Part shown: one piece after another, positions 52,766 to 61,798 of the stretch | How positions within the stretch are numbered: the stretch's first letter is position 1 | Layout of the letters: each line of letters begins with the position of its first letter | Origin: Clostridium sp. D53t1_180928_C8 | Lineage (GTDB): Bacteria > Bacillota > Clostridia > Clostridiales > Clostridiaceae | Direction: 5' to 3' | Length of the DNA: 64,000 bases | Assembly: GCF_015667795.1 (NCBI RefSeq) | Contig: NZ_JADPEL010000005.1 | Location: 124,001-188,000, forward strand | Notes under the pieces: model-generated | Database searches by the model: none | Seen by the model: only the letters and a program-made list of their open reading frames with translations | Told to the model about the DNA's origin: nothing | Position numbers and translations under genes: made by a program

Positions 52766-54289
52766 TTAAAGTACTGTGCTTAAGAACTTTTCTAGTCCAC
52801 CTTGTCCCTTTTCAGTTCTCTTAAATACTCCTGCATCTTCAAGCACCCTTGAGAATATAATTCCAACTTCTTCTTTTAATAACTCCTTAGCTTCTCCATA
52901 AGTTAATGAAGAATTTTCAGACATCATTCTTTCTATCCATGGTATATGCTTATTAATTTCATCATTTTTTTCTGCTTCAACTCTGTTATAAACTAAGTCC
53001 CCGCATAATATTTTAGCTATAGTATCTAATTCCTTCTCTAGTCTTCCTGGCAAAACAGCAAGTCCCATAACTTCAATCAAACCTATATTTTCTTTCTTTA
53101 TATGATGAAGTTCTTTATGTGGATGGAATATACCATCTGGATGTTCTTCTGAAGTTCTATTATTTCTTAAAACTAAGTCTAATTCAAAGGCTTCACCTTT
53201 TCTTCTAGCAATTGGTGTAACTGTATTATGTGGTACATCTCCGCTAAAAGCTTCTATCTCATTTTCAGCATCTGAATAACCCTTCCAAGCTTCAAATATT
53301 TCCATAGCTAAATCTACAACTCTATTTTTATCATTACCCTTTATTCTAACTACAGACATTGGCCATTTAACAGTTCCAATTTCAATATCTTTATATTTTT
53401 TGCTTTCATAATACTTTTCTATTTCAGCCTTCTCCATAGGAAATTCATGTCTTCCACCTTGATAATGATCATGGGTTAATATTGATCCTCCAACAATTGG
53501 TAAATCAGCATTAGAGCCTATAAAATAATGTGGTAAAACTTCTGTAAATTCAACAAGTCTTTCAATTGAATTTCTTGTTAATCTCATAGGCTCATGTTCA
53601 CCACTAAATACAATACAATGTTCATTGTAATACACATATGGTGAATACTGTAAGAACCATTCTTTATTTGTTAATTTCATAGGAATAATTCTATGATTTT
53701 GCCTAGCTGGATGATTTATTCTTCCTGCATAACCTACATTCTCCTTACAAAGCAAACACTTTGGATATGTTGCTTGTTTCATAAGCTTTGCTTTTGCAAT
53801 TTCCTTTGGATCTTTTTCTGGCTTAGATAAATTAACTGTAATTTCTAAATCCCCATACTCAGTTTTTGCTGGCCACCAAAGATTTTTAGCTATTCTTTCA
53901 GTCATTATATAATTTGATGCTTTGCTTAAATCGTAAAACCAATCTGTTGCTTTTTCTTTTGATTCATTTTCATATTTATTATAAAAAGTTTTAACAACTT
54001 CTCCTTCTCTTGGCATTAATAATCCCATTATTTTTGCATCAAATAAATCTCTTAATGTAGTAGTATCTTCTTCTATTAAACCAGTTTCAACAGCGAAGTC
54101 TAAAATATTATTTAATATACCAACTGCATTTTCTTCTATACCCTCTTCTACTTCTCCTTCAAAAGGTGCTTCTACTTTTAATAAATCTATTAATGCATTT
54201 CTTGAAGGAATCACATCCCATTTTGAAATCATTTCCTTTTTTAAAGCAAATTTTAAAAGCCTTTCAATTTCATACCCAATATTACACAT
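52766..54289 (-). CDS. galT: UDP-glucose-hexose-1-phosphate uridylyltransferase, class II
   Basis: 507 residues from the ATG at 54287-54289; an ATG 12 bp earlier has its ribosome site too near. Firmicute-type GalT (about 500 residues, unlike the 350-residue enterobacterial form). Visible: KCLLCKENVGYAGRINHPARQNHRII (about 172-197), GSNADLPIVGGSILTHDHYQGGRHEFPM (about 258-285, with catalytic HDHYQ-x-G-x-H), and FHPHKELHHIKKENIGLIEVMGLAVLPGR. It converts Gal-1-P and UDP-Glc to UDP-Gal and Glc-1-P. The gap of 156 bp to galK holds small stem-loops. Confidence 0.94.
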   Translation of the reverse strand: MCNIGYEIERLLKFALKKEMISKWDVIPSRNALIDLLKVEAPFEGEVEEGIEENAVGILNNILDFAVETGLIEEDTTTLRDLFDAKIMGLLMPREGEVVKTFYNKYENESKEKATDWFYDLSKASNYIMTERIAKNLWWPAKTEYGDLEITVNLSKPEKDPKEIAKAKLMKQATYPKCLLCKENVGYAGRINHPARQNHRIIPMKLTNKEWFLQYSPYVYYNEHCIVFSGEHEPMRLTRNSIERLVEFTEVLPHYFIGSNADLPIVGGSILTHDHYQGGRHEFPMEKAEIEKYYESKKYKDIEIGTVKWPMSVVRIKGNDKNRVVDLAMEIFEAWKGYSDAENEIEAFSGDVPHNTVTPIARRKGEAFELDLVLRNNRTSEEHPDGIFHPHKELHHIKKENIGLIEVMGLAVLPGRLEKELDTIAKILCGDLVYNRVEAEKNDEINKHIPWIERMMSENSSLTYGEAKELLKEEVGIIFSRVLEDAGVFKRTEKGQGGLEKFLSTVL

Positions 54290-54353
54290 AATTTTCACCA
54301 TCCACTTTTAATTTAATAATATTTAAAATAAAATTTAATAGTCTAATTTTGTA

Positions 54354-55574
54354 TTACTTTATTGTAATACCATTAAATATTTCTTGAATAACTAATGTTG
54401 TAGCTCCTACTACTGCAACGTCTCTACCTAGTAAACTCTTAATTATCTTTACATTTTCGCTTGATAATTTAAGCCCTCTATTTTTAACTATTTCATTTAG
54501 TGTTTCAATAGCATGTGTTGTATTTTCAAATATTTCTCCAACAACTACTATTGCCGTAGGATTTAGTATATTTATTAAATTTGTAATACCTATTCCTATA
54601 TATCTAGCTGCCTCTTTTAATATTGTTATTGATAGCTCATCACCATCCCTTGCAGCTATACATATATCTTCTATAGTTAAATTATTTATATCATTATGTT
54701 TTATCTTTAAAGAACTATTTACCCCTTGTTTTATAAGCTTAATAGCTTTTTTAGTTATATTATTATTAGATGCAACAGTTTCAAGACACCCATAATTACC
54801 ACAATTACATTTGTCACCATCTGGTTCTACTACTATATGTCCTATTTCTCCAGCACTAAAATCAACTCCATAATAAGGCTTATTATTTATAATAATTCCA
54901 GCTCCAATACCATTTGATATATTTAGAATTATAAAATTAGCTATATCTGAAGTTACTCCAAACCAACTTTCACCTAGTGCCATTGCTCTTACATCATTAT
55001 CTACATATACTGTTAATCCAAGAGCTTCTTCTAACTCGCTCTTTATATCTACATTTTTCCACCCATAATATGGAGCATATATAGATATTCCTGTTCTTGC
55101 ATTTACTATCCCGTGTAAGGCTACTCCTAGCCCCAATATTTTTTCCTTATCTATCTCACTATCATCAATAACTTCATTAATTAAATTAACTAACTTATTA
55201 AAAACTAAATCATGATTAAATCTTTCATCATCTATTTTTATTGATTTTTTAATTATTATCATAGCTGAAAGATTAGTTATCACTACTTCTATTACACCAA
55301 CCCCTATGCATACACCTATTACATATCTAGCATTGGGATTAAGCTCTAATATTATTGGTGGTCTTCCTCCACTTGATTCTCCAATTTTACCTTCTACAAG
55401 AATTTTATCTTCAATTAAAATTTTTGTTATATTAGTAACACTAGCTGGAGTTAACCCCGTTAGTTTTGCAATCTCTGCACGTGATAGACTTCCATTATCT
55501 CTTATAACTTTAAGTACCGCTGAAACATTCAATTGTTTCATTAACTCAAAACTACCTTTTAATACTTTACTCAC
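54354..55574 (-). CDS. ROK-family transcriptional repressor, probably of the galactose operon
   Basis: 406 residues. N-terminal winged helix (about 12-75): LNVSAVLKVIRDNGSLSRAEIAKLTGLTPASVTNITKILIEDKIL. ROK sugar-binding domain: GVCIGVGVIEVVIT, VYVDNDVRAMALGE (about 194), GIGAGIIINNKPYYG, GEIGHIVVEPDGDKCNCGNYGCLETVAS (about 236-263), with the GHxx...CxCGxxGCxE zinc site. Regulators of this type include XylR and NagC. The start is a GTG (55572-55574). It is the first gene before galT and galK. The phosphate-acceptor surroundings look intact but no kinase role is proposed. Confidence 0.9.
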   Translation of the reverse strand: MSKVLKGSFELMKQLNVSAVLKVIRDNGSLSRAEIAKLTGLTPASVTNITKILIEDKILVEGKIGESSGGRPPIILELNPNARYVIGVCIGVGVIEVVITNLSAMIIIKKSIKIDDERFNHDLVFNKLVNLINEVIDDSEIDKEKILGLGVALHGIVNARTGISIYAPYYGWKNVDIKSELEEALGLTVYVDNDVRAMALGESWFGVTSDIANFIILNISNGIGAGIIINNKPYYGVDFSAGEIGHIVVEPDGDKCNCGNYGCLETVASNNNITKKAIKLIKQGVNSSLKIKHNDINNLTIEDICIAARDGDELSITILKEAARYIGIGITNLINILNPTAIVVVGEIFENTTHAIETLNEIVKNRGLKLSSENVKIIKSLLGRDVAVVGATTLVIQEIFNGITIK

Positions 55575-55584
55575 ATTACCACTT

Positions 55585-55690
55585 CTTTATTAATTATTTT
55601 AATAAAGTCTTCAAAAAAATTTCTTCTATCTTAAAGACCTTTGAAATTGTTTTCTTATCTTTATGTTATCATATCTTTATATTTTGTCAA
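55585..55690 (-). promoter_or_regulatory. Promoter and 23-bp palindrome of the ROK-galTK operon
   Basis: On the minus strand, TTGACA (55685-55690), 16-bp spacer, TAACAT (55663-55668). Between the promoter and the start codon lies CTTTATTAA-N5-TTAATAAAG (55585-55607), a perfect 9+9 inverted repeat about 50-70 nt into the transcript. It could be a roadblock operator for the ROK protein. Confidence 0.5.
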
Positions 55691-55710
55691 TATTATTTTA
55701 CTCAAATTAA

Positions 55711-55740
55711 AATAAAGGCTAATTTATATTAGCCCTTATT
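55711..55740 (-). terminator. Intrinsic terminator of the neopullulanase-like gene
   Basis: 13-bp stem with one mismatch (55711-55723 with 55728-55740) followed on the minus strand by a T-rich run, 2 bp after the stop codon. Confidence 0.8.
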
Positions 55741-55742
55741 CA

Positions 55743-57479
55743 TTATTTATTATTTAATACTTTATATACCTTAAATGAAAGTTTATCCAATCTAACCTCT
55801 AATAAATCTTCAATAGTTTTCGTTATTAAATTTACTCCCTTTGACCTTAAATTAAGTCTTACTAGAGATTCATCTTCATTATTATTAAATATTATTAAAG
55901 TTTCTTCATTATTTAAAACTCTCTTAAAAGCTATTATATTATTTTCACAATGTACTTCTTCAAATGTTCCATAAATAAATACTTTATTTTCTTTTCTAAT
56001 ATTAATTATATCTCTATAAAAATCAAATATTTCTCTATTCTGTGTATTATTATTCCAATCCATACACTTTCTATTGTTAGGATCATCTCCTCCACTTAAT
56101 CCAATTTCATCACCATAGTATATATACGGAACACCTATATATAAAAATTGATATGCTATAGAAAGTTTTATTCTATCAATATTTCCATCACATTCTGTAT
56201 AAATTCTCTTTGTATCATGACTTCCAACTAAATTCCACATTTGCTTAGTTATGCTCTCCATATATAGAACTCGATTTTCAGCCATTATATCAAAAAACTC
56301 TCTTCCACCTATAATTCCTTTTGCAAAAAAATCTATAATAGCATTTTTAAAAGGATAGTTCATTATACCATCTAGTTGATCTCCTTTTAAAAAGGCATTA
56401 GCCTCATGCATTATTTCCCCAATTATTATTGCATCCTTTTTTATACTCTTAATTCTTTTTCTAAATGCTCTCCAAAATTCATGTCCAACTTCGTCACAAA
56501 CATCAAGTCTCCAACCATCAATCCCTACTTCTTTAATCCAAAACTCTCCAACGCTCAACAAATACTCTCTGACCTCTTTATTATTAGTGTTCAGCTTAGG
56601 CATATTGTCACAACCATTTGCAAAAGTGTAATATTTATTTTTTGATTTTGTTACAGGCCATGAATCTATAAAATACCAATCTTTATATTTAGATTTTTGC
56701 TGATTTTCTATTAAATCTTCGAAAGCAAAAAAGTCTGAACCCGAATGATTAAATACTGCATCAAAAACTACTTTCATACCTAATTTATGAGCCTTATCTA
56801 CTAATTCCTTAGCTTCATTTAATGTTCCAAATTGAGGATCTATATCAAAATAATCTTGAGTGTTATATTTATGATTAGTACTTGCTCTAAATATAGGTGT
56901 AAGATATATTAAATTTACTCCAAGATCATCTAAATAATTTAACTTATTAATTATTCCTCGTAAATCTCCTCCATAAATACTTCTTCTATGAACTCTTCCT
57001 TTTCCCCACTCACTAGTTCCTTCAATATCTATAGATGAATCACCATTACAAAATCTATCAGGAAATATTTGATATACAACTGATTCTTGCAACCATTTAA
57101 TCTCTTCATATAAATCTTCTTCTGCTATATAAGGGAATTGAAAAGAATTCATATCATTATAGTTAAAATGTTTATTTACAAAGCCTCTCTCATTATATTG
57201 AAACTTTTCACAATTTGTATCTACAAACTCAAAATAGTATCTATACCTATTTCTAAAAACTGATATCTCTGTTTGATAATATGTGAAAAACTCTGTTTCT
57301 CCAACTATTCTCATAGCTTTTTTATTGTATTGATTTTCCCAATCATATCTATCCTTATAATAAATATAACATTCCTTAATATCATTTCTTGCAACTCTAA
57401 CTCTTACAACTAAAGTATCCTTATCTTTTCCATAAGAATAAGGAGTATCTAAAACATGAAAAACTGCATACTTATTCAT
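55743..57479 (-). CDS. Neopullulanase/cyclomaltodextrinase-like alpha-glycosidase (GH13 with CBM34)
   Basis: 578 residues. An N-terminal CBM34-type domain (about 1-125, VRVRVARNDIKECYIYYKDRYDW) precedes the GH13 barrel: VVYQIFPDRFCNG (about 134), VVFDAVFNHSG (region I, about 238), GWRLDVCDEVGHEFW (nucleophile Asp, about 322), IIGEIMHEAN (acid/base Glu, about 350) and NLVGSHDTKR (about 418). A C-terminal beta domain follows. Without a signal peptide, it works in the cytosol on maltodextrins, cyclodextrins or pullulan fragments and complements the pullulanase. The AraC gene is divergent, 126 bp away. Confidence 0.9.
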   Translation of the reverse strand: MNKYAVFHVLDTPYSYGKDKDTLVVRVRVARNDIKECYIYYKDRYDWENQYNKKAMRIVGETEFFTYYQTEISVFRNRYRYYFEFVDTNCEKFQYNERGFVNKHFNYNDMNSFQFPYIAEEDLYEEIKWLQESVVYQIFPDRFCNGDSSIDIEGTSEWGKGRVHRRSIYGGDLRGIINKLNYLDDLGVNLIYLTPIFRASTNHKYNTQDYFDIDPQFGTLNEAKELVDKAHKLGMKVVFDAVFNHSGSDFFAFEDLIENQQKSKYKDWYFIDSWPVTKSKNKYYTFANGCDNMPKLNTNNKEVREYLLSVGEFWIKEVGIDGWRLDVCDEVGHEFWRAFRKRIKSIKKDAIIIGEIMHEANAFLKGDQLDGIMNYPFKNAIIDFFAKGIIGGREFFDIMAENRVLYMESITKQMWNLVGSHDTKRIYTECDGNIDRIKLSIAYQFLYIGVPYIYYGDEIGLSGGDDPNNRKCMDWNNNTQNREIFDFYRDIINIRKENKVFIYGTFEEVHCENNIIAFKRVLNNEETLIIFNNNEDESLVRLNLRSKGVNLITKTIEDLLEVRLDKLSFKVYKVLNNK

Positions 57480-57605
57480 AAATTTCCTCCTGTTATATTA
57501 AAACATTTACATAACTATTATAAAAATTTTTTATACCACAGTTTGTATATTTATAATATAATATATATATAATTAATATAACTTTCTATATTGGGGAGGA
57601 TTATT

Positions 57606-58277
57606 ATGTACGAAAGTTTTATTTCCGATTTAAATATTTTTAGCAATGAATTTTCATCTTTTATTGATACTAGTAATAGACCTGCTATTCTTTATAAAAT
57701 TAAGCAAAAACATATTGGAGAATTAGAAGAAGATTTAAATATAGAAGATAAAAAAATAGATTTATATATTTGGAATGCTATATTTTCTAAAGAAATCATA
57801 AGACACGGTATTTCAAAAAAATATCTTCATACCCTTTACAATAAATATTATATTAAAATTCCTACACTTAATGATTTAAACTCACTTCAAGAGCTAGAAA
57901 TAGAAATGGCTGAAGCATATCTTGAATTTTTAATTAGTGATGTAGAAGTTAAGGATAACTTCATAGTAAATAAATTACTTCAACATCTTCATATGAACAT
58001 CGAAAGTTTTATGTCTCTTGAAAAGATATCTGAACATCTTGGAATAACACCAGAATATGCATCAACTTGCTTTAAAAAACATATGGGAATATCTTTAATG
58101 AAATACTCAAAAAAAATTAAAATAGATAGAGCTAAAGTTTTATTACTTACAACCAATAAAAGCATGCTTGATATATCAATATCACTTGGTTTTTATGATC
58201 AAAGTCATTTTTCAAAAACTTTTAAATCCTTTGAAGGAGTATCTCCATCTGAATTTAGAAATACTCATTACAATTAA
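57606..58277 (+). CDS. AraC-family transcriptional regulator
   Basis: 223 residues from the ATG at 57606, six bases after GGGGAGG; a longer in-frame start would bury this site. The C-terminal double HTH (about 122-221) is typical: MSLEKISEHLGITPEYASTCFKKHMG and MLDISISLGFYDQSHFSKTFKSFEGVSPSEFR. The N-terminal 115 residues, rich in Glu/Asp/Lys with no clear cupin motif, are unassigned and may sense a ligand. It is divergent from the alpha-glycosidase, which is its likely target. Confidence 0.9.
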   Translation: MYESFISDLNIFSNEFSSFIDTSNRPAILYKIKQKHIGELEEDLNIEDKKIDLYIWNAIFSKEIIRHGISKKYLHTLYNKYYIKIPTLNDLNSLQELEIEMAEAYLEFLISDVEVKDNFIVNKLLQHLHMNIESFMSLEKISEHLGITPEYASTCFKKHMGISLMKYSKKIKIDRAKVLLLTTNKSMLDISISLGFYDQSHFSKTFKSFEGVSPSEFRNTHYN

Positions 58278-58283
58278 ATCTTA

Positions 58284-58329
58284 AATGCCATGCTATCAAA
58301 ATATCATTAATTTTTGATCTCATGGCATT
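58284..58329. terminator. Long stem-loop between convergent araC-like and dbpA genes
   Basis: AATGCCATG (58284-58292) pairs with CATGGCATT (58321-58329), and a second 7-bp stem ATCAAAA/TTTTGAT continues after a 2+2 internal loop. T runs are weak on both sides, so it may act as a bidirectional terminator of modest strength. Confidence 0.6.
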
Positions 58330-58350
58330 AGCACTTTATATGTAATTTAG

Positions 58351-59793
58351 TTATTTTCTTGCTCTTTCAACTCTAAGTTTCTTTCCCTTTATAGTTGAAT
58401 TCTTAAGCCCTTCTATTACTTTATTTCCTTTACCATTTAATATATCTATATACGAAACAGTGTCTTGTACGTCTATTATTCCAATATCCTCAGCAGTTAT
58501 TCCTTCAATTCTAGATATAGCCCCTACAAAATCTCCTGCTCTTAATTTTTTCTTTTTACCACCATTTAAATATATTTTAGTTATATTTTTATTTATAACC
58601 TTAGCTTTTTCCTTTTTGACCTTTGGTTTAGATTTTAAAGCTTTTATCGCTTCATCTCTTTTTTCTTTATTTACTTCAATAATATTTCCTGCAACAGGAA
58701 TTTTAAATCCTATATAATCTTGTATTGTGTCTAAAAGTCTATCCTCATATTGATTAACAAAGGATATAGCTTTTCCTTTTGCCCCTGCTCTACCTGTTCT
58801 ACCTATACGATGTACATAAGCTTCTTTTTCTACTGGTAAATCATAATTAATTACATGAGTAATGCCTTCTACATCAATTCCCCTTGCTGCGACATCTGTA
58901 GATACTAATATTTTAAAGTTACCCTTTTTAAATTTATCCATTGCTTCTAATCTTTCCTTTTGAAGCATTCCACCATGAATCTTATTTACAGAGTATCCTT
59001 TTTTATTTAAGACTTCAAAAACTTTATCTACATTTTCTTTTGTTTTGCAAAATACAACTGCTGTCTCTGGCACTTCACTTATTAAAAGCTTACTTAAATT
59101 ATCTAACTTATAAAACTCATCAAATCTATATAATTCATGAGTTATATTGTCTGTTATTAACTTTTGTGCCTTAATTTCAATATTAACAGGATTATTCATA
59201 TATACCTTACATAATCCTAATATCTCATCTGGAATAGTTGCTGAAAATAACATTGTTTGTCTATTTTTACTTAATGCATCTATTATATCCCTAACTTGAT
59301 CTATAAATCCCATGTTAAGCATTTCGTCAGCTTCATCTATTACTAAATATTTTATATTCGATATATCTAATGTTCCCCTATCAATATGATCAAATATTCT
59401 ACCTGGAGTTCCTACTACAATATGAGTTTTTTGTTTTAACTCTCTTGCTTGATCAGAAAAAGGCTGCTTTCCAAATACAGCAACAGCTCTTAACCTTTTA
59501 AATCTACTTATATTTGTTAATTCTTCTTTAACTTGAATAGCTAACTCTCTAGTGGGTGTTAAAATTAAGGCTTCTGGCTTACTCTCTTCCCATTGCACAT
59601 TTTCACATAATGGAATTCCAAAAGCTGCAGTTTTCCCACTTCCTGTTTGAGATTTAACTACAACATCCTTTCCACTTAATACTTCAGGTATAACCTTGCT
59701 TTGTACATCAGAAGGCTTATTATAGCCTATTCCTTCTAATGACTTCATTATTTCATTACATAAATTGTAATCCTTAAATGTATTTTTTAACAT
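58351..59793 (-). CDS. dbpA: DEAD-box RNA helicase, DbpA/YxiN type
   Basis: 480 residues, matching YxiN (479). Core motifs: GYNKPSDVQ (Q motif, about 24), [12 protein letters not shown] (I), PTRELA (Ia), VGTPGR (Ib), VIDEADEM (II), SATIP (III), [13 protein letters not shown] (V), [10 protein letters not shown] (VI). The C-terminal 75 residues (about 402-478, [47 protein letters not shown]) form the DbpA RNA-binding domain that recognises a 23S rRNA hairpin. Role in 50S ribosome assembly. Confidence 0.94.
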   Translation of the reverse strand: MLKNTFKDYNLCNEIMKSLEGIGYNKPSDVQSKVIPEVLSGKDVVVKSQTGSGKTAAFGIPLCENVQWEESKPEALILTPTRELAIQVKEELTNISRFKRLRAVAVFGKQPFSDQARELKQKTHIVVGTPGRIFDHIDRGTLDISNIKYLVIDEADEMLNMGFIDQVRDIIDALSKNRQTMLFSATIPDEILGLCKVYMNNPVNIEIKAQKLITDNITHELYRFDEFYKLDNLSKLLISEVPETAVVFCKTKENVDKVFEVLNKKGYSVNKIHGGMLQKERLEAMDKFKKGNFKILVSTDVAARGIDVEGITHVINYDLPVEKEAYVHRIGRTGRAGAKGKAISFVNQYEDRLLDTIQDYIGFKIPVAGNIIEVNKEKRDEAIKALKSKPKVKKEKAKVINKNITKIYLNGGKKKKLRAGDFVGAISRIEGITAEDIGIIDVQDTVSYIDILNGKGNKVIEGLKNSTIKGKKLRVERARK

Positions 59794-59879
59794 ATTTACC
59801 TCGTTTTTATAAATTTTATTTATTATATTTCATTTAATTAGTATAACCTATATTTATATTAAGTAAATAAAAAAATAAA

Positions 59880-59922
59880 AGGCAACTCAAACTATTACCA
59901 ACAATTTGAATTTGCCTTTTGT
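59880..59922 (-). terminator. Intrinsic terminator of the sirohaem reductase gene
   Basis: Stem of about 14 bp with one bulge (AAAAGGCAA..TTTGCCTTTT type, about 59877-59892 with 59907-59921), followed by a T-rich run on the minus strand, just after the stop codon. Confidence 0.75.
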
Positions 59923-59927
59923 ATTTT

Positions 59928-60605
59928 TTAAGAGTTTAAGAATTCTTCAATATTTAATATCTTCTTGAATTCTTCTAATCCAATTCTATCAATATAATTT
60001 CCTAGTCTTTCTCTTCCTTGGCCATTTTCAGCGTAAATATCTATTACTCTTTCAACAACCTCAAAAATTCTTTCATCTGGAATATTCATAGCAATTCTAT
60101 CACCTAATCTAGGAATAACTCCACCTCTTCCTCCAAGGTAAAGAATCCACCCCTTTGGTCCACCTATTAAACCAATATCTCTAGTATGACTATCTGCACA
60201 GCTATTTGGACATCCACTAACACCTATTTTTAATTTATTAGGAAGATTTCTACCATGGAATGCTCCATCTAATTTTGAACCTATAGCTACTGAATCCTGT
60301 AGCCCTCTTTTACAGAAGGTAGTTCCTGGACATATCTTTACACTTCTTACACATAACCCTATTGCAGCTCCTGGCTTCATACCTAAATCAGCCCATGCAT
60401 TATCAATATCTTCTTCTTTTAAGCCAACTATGGCTATTCTCTGAGCTCCTGTTACCTTTACTGCTGATGCATTGTACTTTTCAGCAACATCGGCAATATC
60501 TCTAAGTTGCTTTGGAGTTATAAGCCCTCCTGTTAAATGTGGAGCTATTGCATATGTTTCCATATCTCTTTGAACTACAGCTCCCTTATCTAATAAATCT
60601 TTCAT
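59928..60605 (-). CDS. Small sirohaem/4Fe-4S sulfite-nitrite reductase-like protein
   Basis: 225 residues, one ferredoxin-half/4Fe-4S module instead of the usual two. The sirohaem-cluster ligands are VKICPGTTFCKRG (Cys-x5-Cys, about 94-106) and VSGCPNSCADS (Cys-x3-Cys, about 132-142). The N-terminal part has AIAPHLTGGLITPKQLRDIADVAEKY and KVTGAQRIAIVGL, the substrate-side basic motif. The length matches the small assimilatory-type sulfite reductases of anaerobes, and also the C-terminal part of NirB. Electron donor and substrate (sulfite, nitrite) are uncertain. Its leader holds a 13-bp inverted repeat. Confidence 0.85.
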   Translation of the reverse strand: MKDLLDKGAVVQRDMETYAIAPHLTGGLITPKQLRDIADVAEKYNASAVKVTGAQRIAIVGLKEEDIDNAWADLGMKPGAAIGLCVRSVKICPGTTFCKRGLQDSVAIGSKLDGAFHGRNLPNKLKIGVSGCPNSCADSHTRDIGLIGGPKGWILYLGGRGGVIPRLGDRIAMNIPDERIFEVVERVIDIYAENGQGRERLGNYIDRIGLEEFKKILNIEEFLNS

Positions 60606-60663
60606 AGAACTTCTCCTCTCAAATAAATGTAATATACTTTGCTTTTACTATCTATTTATTAAC

Positions 60664-60726
60664 TATAGATTTATAAGCTTTTCTCTTTATATTCTTTTAT
60701 ATCATCTATTTAATTATAAATCTATA
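60664..60726 (-). promoter_or_regulatory. Leader inverted repeat of the sirohaem reductase gene
   Basis: TATAGATTTATAA (60664-60676) and its exact complement (60714-60726) are 37 bp apart, upstream of the start codon at 60605. If the region is transcribed it would make a 13-bp stem with a long AU-rich loop. Function unknown. Confidence 0.5.
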
Positions 60727-60787
60727 TAAATTTTTATTATAATTAATAAATAAAATTTATACTCACTTAAAATTTCTTTATATTAAC

Positions 60788-60823
60788 AAAACTACCTATA
60801 ATATTATACCTATAGGTAGTTTT
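60788..60823. terminator. Intrinsic terminator of the gene at 60831-61655
   Basis: Perfect 13-bp stem (60788-60800 with 60811-60823), 10-base loop; on the minus strand the stem ends in a short T run, 8 bp after the stop codon. Confidence 0.8.
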
Positions 60824-60830
60824 TTCTTGT

Positions 60831-61655
60831 TTATTTATAATCAACCCTAACCATTTCATTTAATATGTAAGCTAATTTCTTACTATTTACTTCAATAATT
60901 TTCTCTCTTATTTCAAACCTAACTAGTTCAACACAATCAACTATTGCATTAATTGCATTTCTGAATTCAATTATATTAAGCGATGTTGCTTCTTTTCTCC
61001 CATATCCAATATCATACTTATGAACATCTGCATCATCCTTTTTATCAAAAATATTAAGGACACCTTTTCTATCTGCTGCTAATATATTTTTATCGTTACA
61101 ATCTTTCTCATCACTTTCAATTGCATATACAAGTTTTTTATGGAACTTCATCATTGTAAATAAAATCATTAACTCATATTGATCTTTTTCTAAGAAATTT
61201 TCTTCTCCATTACTAGCAAAATACGCATTTAATAAATCATATGGTACAACAACCATAGTACATTTGCCTTCATCTATAGAAAATTGATATATTCCATTAA
61301 ATACTCCAAACTTTATAACATCAATTAACTCTTTACCTTGTAATTTTCTTATATATTCAGTACCATCTTTTATAATATTAAAATGTTTAACAAAATTTTG
61401 TGCAAATTCCTTTTCTGAAAAGAACCACATACATGGCATTTTCTTATGATTTAAAGCACATAATGGTTTTGCTGTATTTTCATTAACCTCTTCAACTGTT
61501 GCACTTCTTGAAGCTATTGTATAAACTTCATTTAATTTAAAAAATTCACTTAAAACCTCTTCAGTTTTTTTTCTAAAGCCTTTAACATCAGCTCTTGGAG
61601 TTTTTGAAAATTCTTGCAATAATTCTTGATATTTTTTAGCTGTTCCTGTATTCAT
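60831..61655 (-). CDS. Conserved hypothetical protein, cytosolic
   Basis: 274 residues from the ATG at 61653-61655 with GGGGA upstream; an in-frame extension to 61697 lacks a site. I do not recognise the family. The N-terminus is helical (about 1-40), then an alpha/beta stretch EVYTIASRSATVEEVNENTAKPLCALNHKKMPCMWFFSEKEFAQNFVKHF (about 43-92) reminiscent of the SseB N-terminal fold, then VVVPYDLLNAYFASNGEENF and a helical C-terminus. No signal or membrane segment and no catalytic motif are visible. Monocistronic with its own terminator. Confidence 0.75.
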   Translation of the reverse strand: MNTGTAKKYQELLQEFSKTPRADVKGFRKKTEEVLSEFFKLNEVYTIASRSATVEEVNENTAKPLCALNHKKMPCMWFFSEKEFAQNFVKHFNIIKDGTEYIRKLQGKELIDVIKFGVFNGIYQFSIDEGKCTMVVVPYDLLNAYFASNGEENFLEKDQYELMILFTMMKFHKKLVYAIESDEKDCNDKNILAADRKGVLNIFDKKDDADVHKYDIGYGRKEATSLNIIEFRNAINAIVDCVELVRFEIREKIIEVNSKKLAYILNEMVRVDYK

Positions 61656-61798
61656 ATTTTTTCCCCTTTTCTCCCTTTTTAAATGTTTACATTTCAATTA
61701 TACAACATATATCTACATTTTTTCAACGACAACTAAAAATCACAATTCATATTTTACAATTTAAATAATAAATATAATTAAATCTATATAAATACTAA

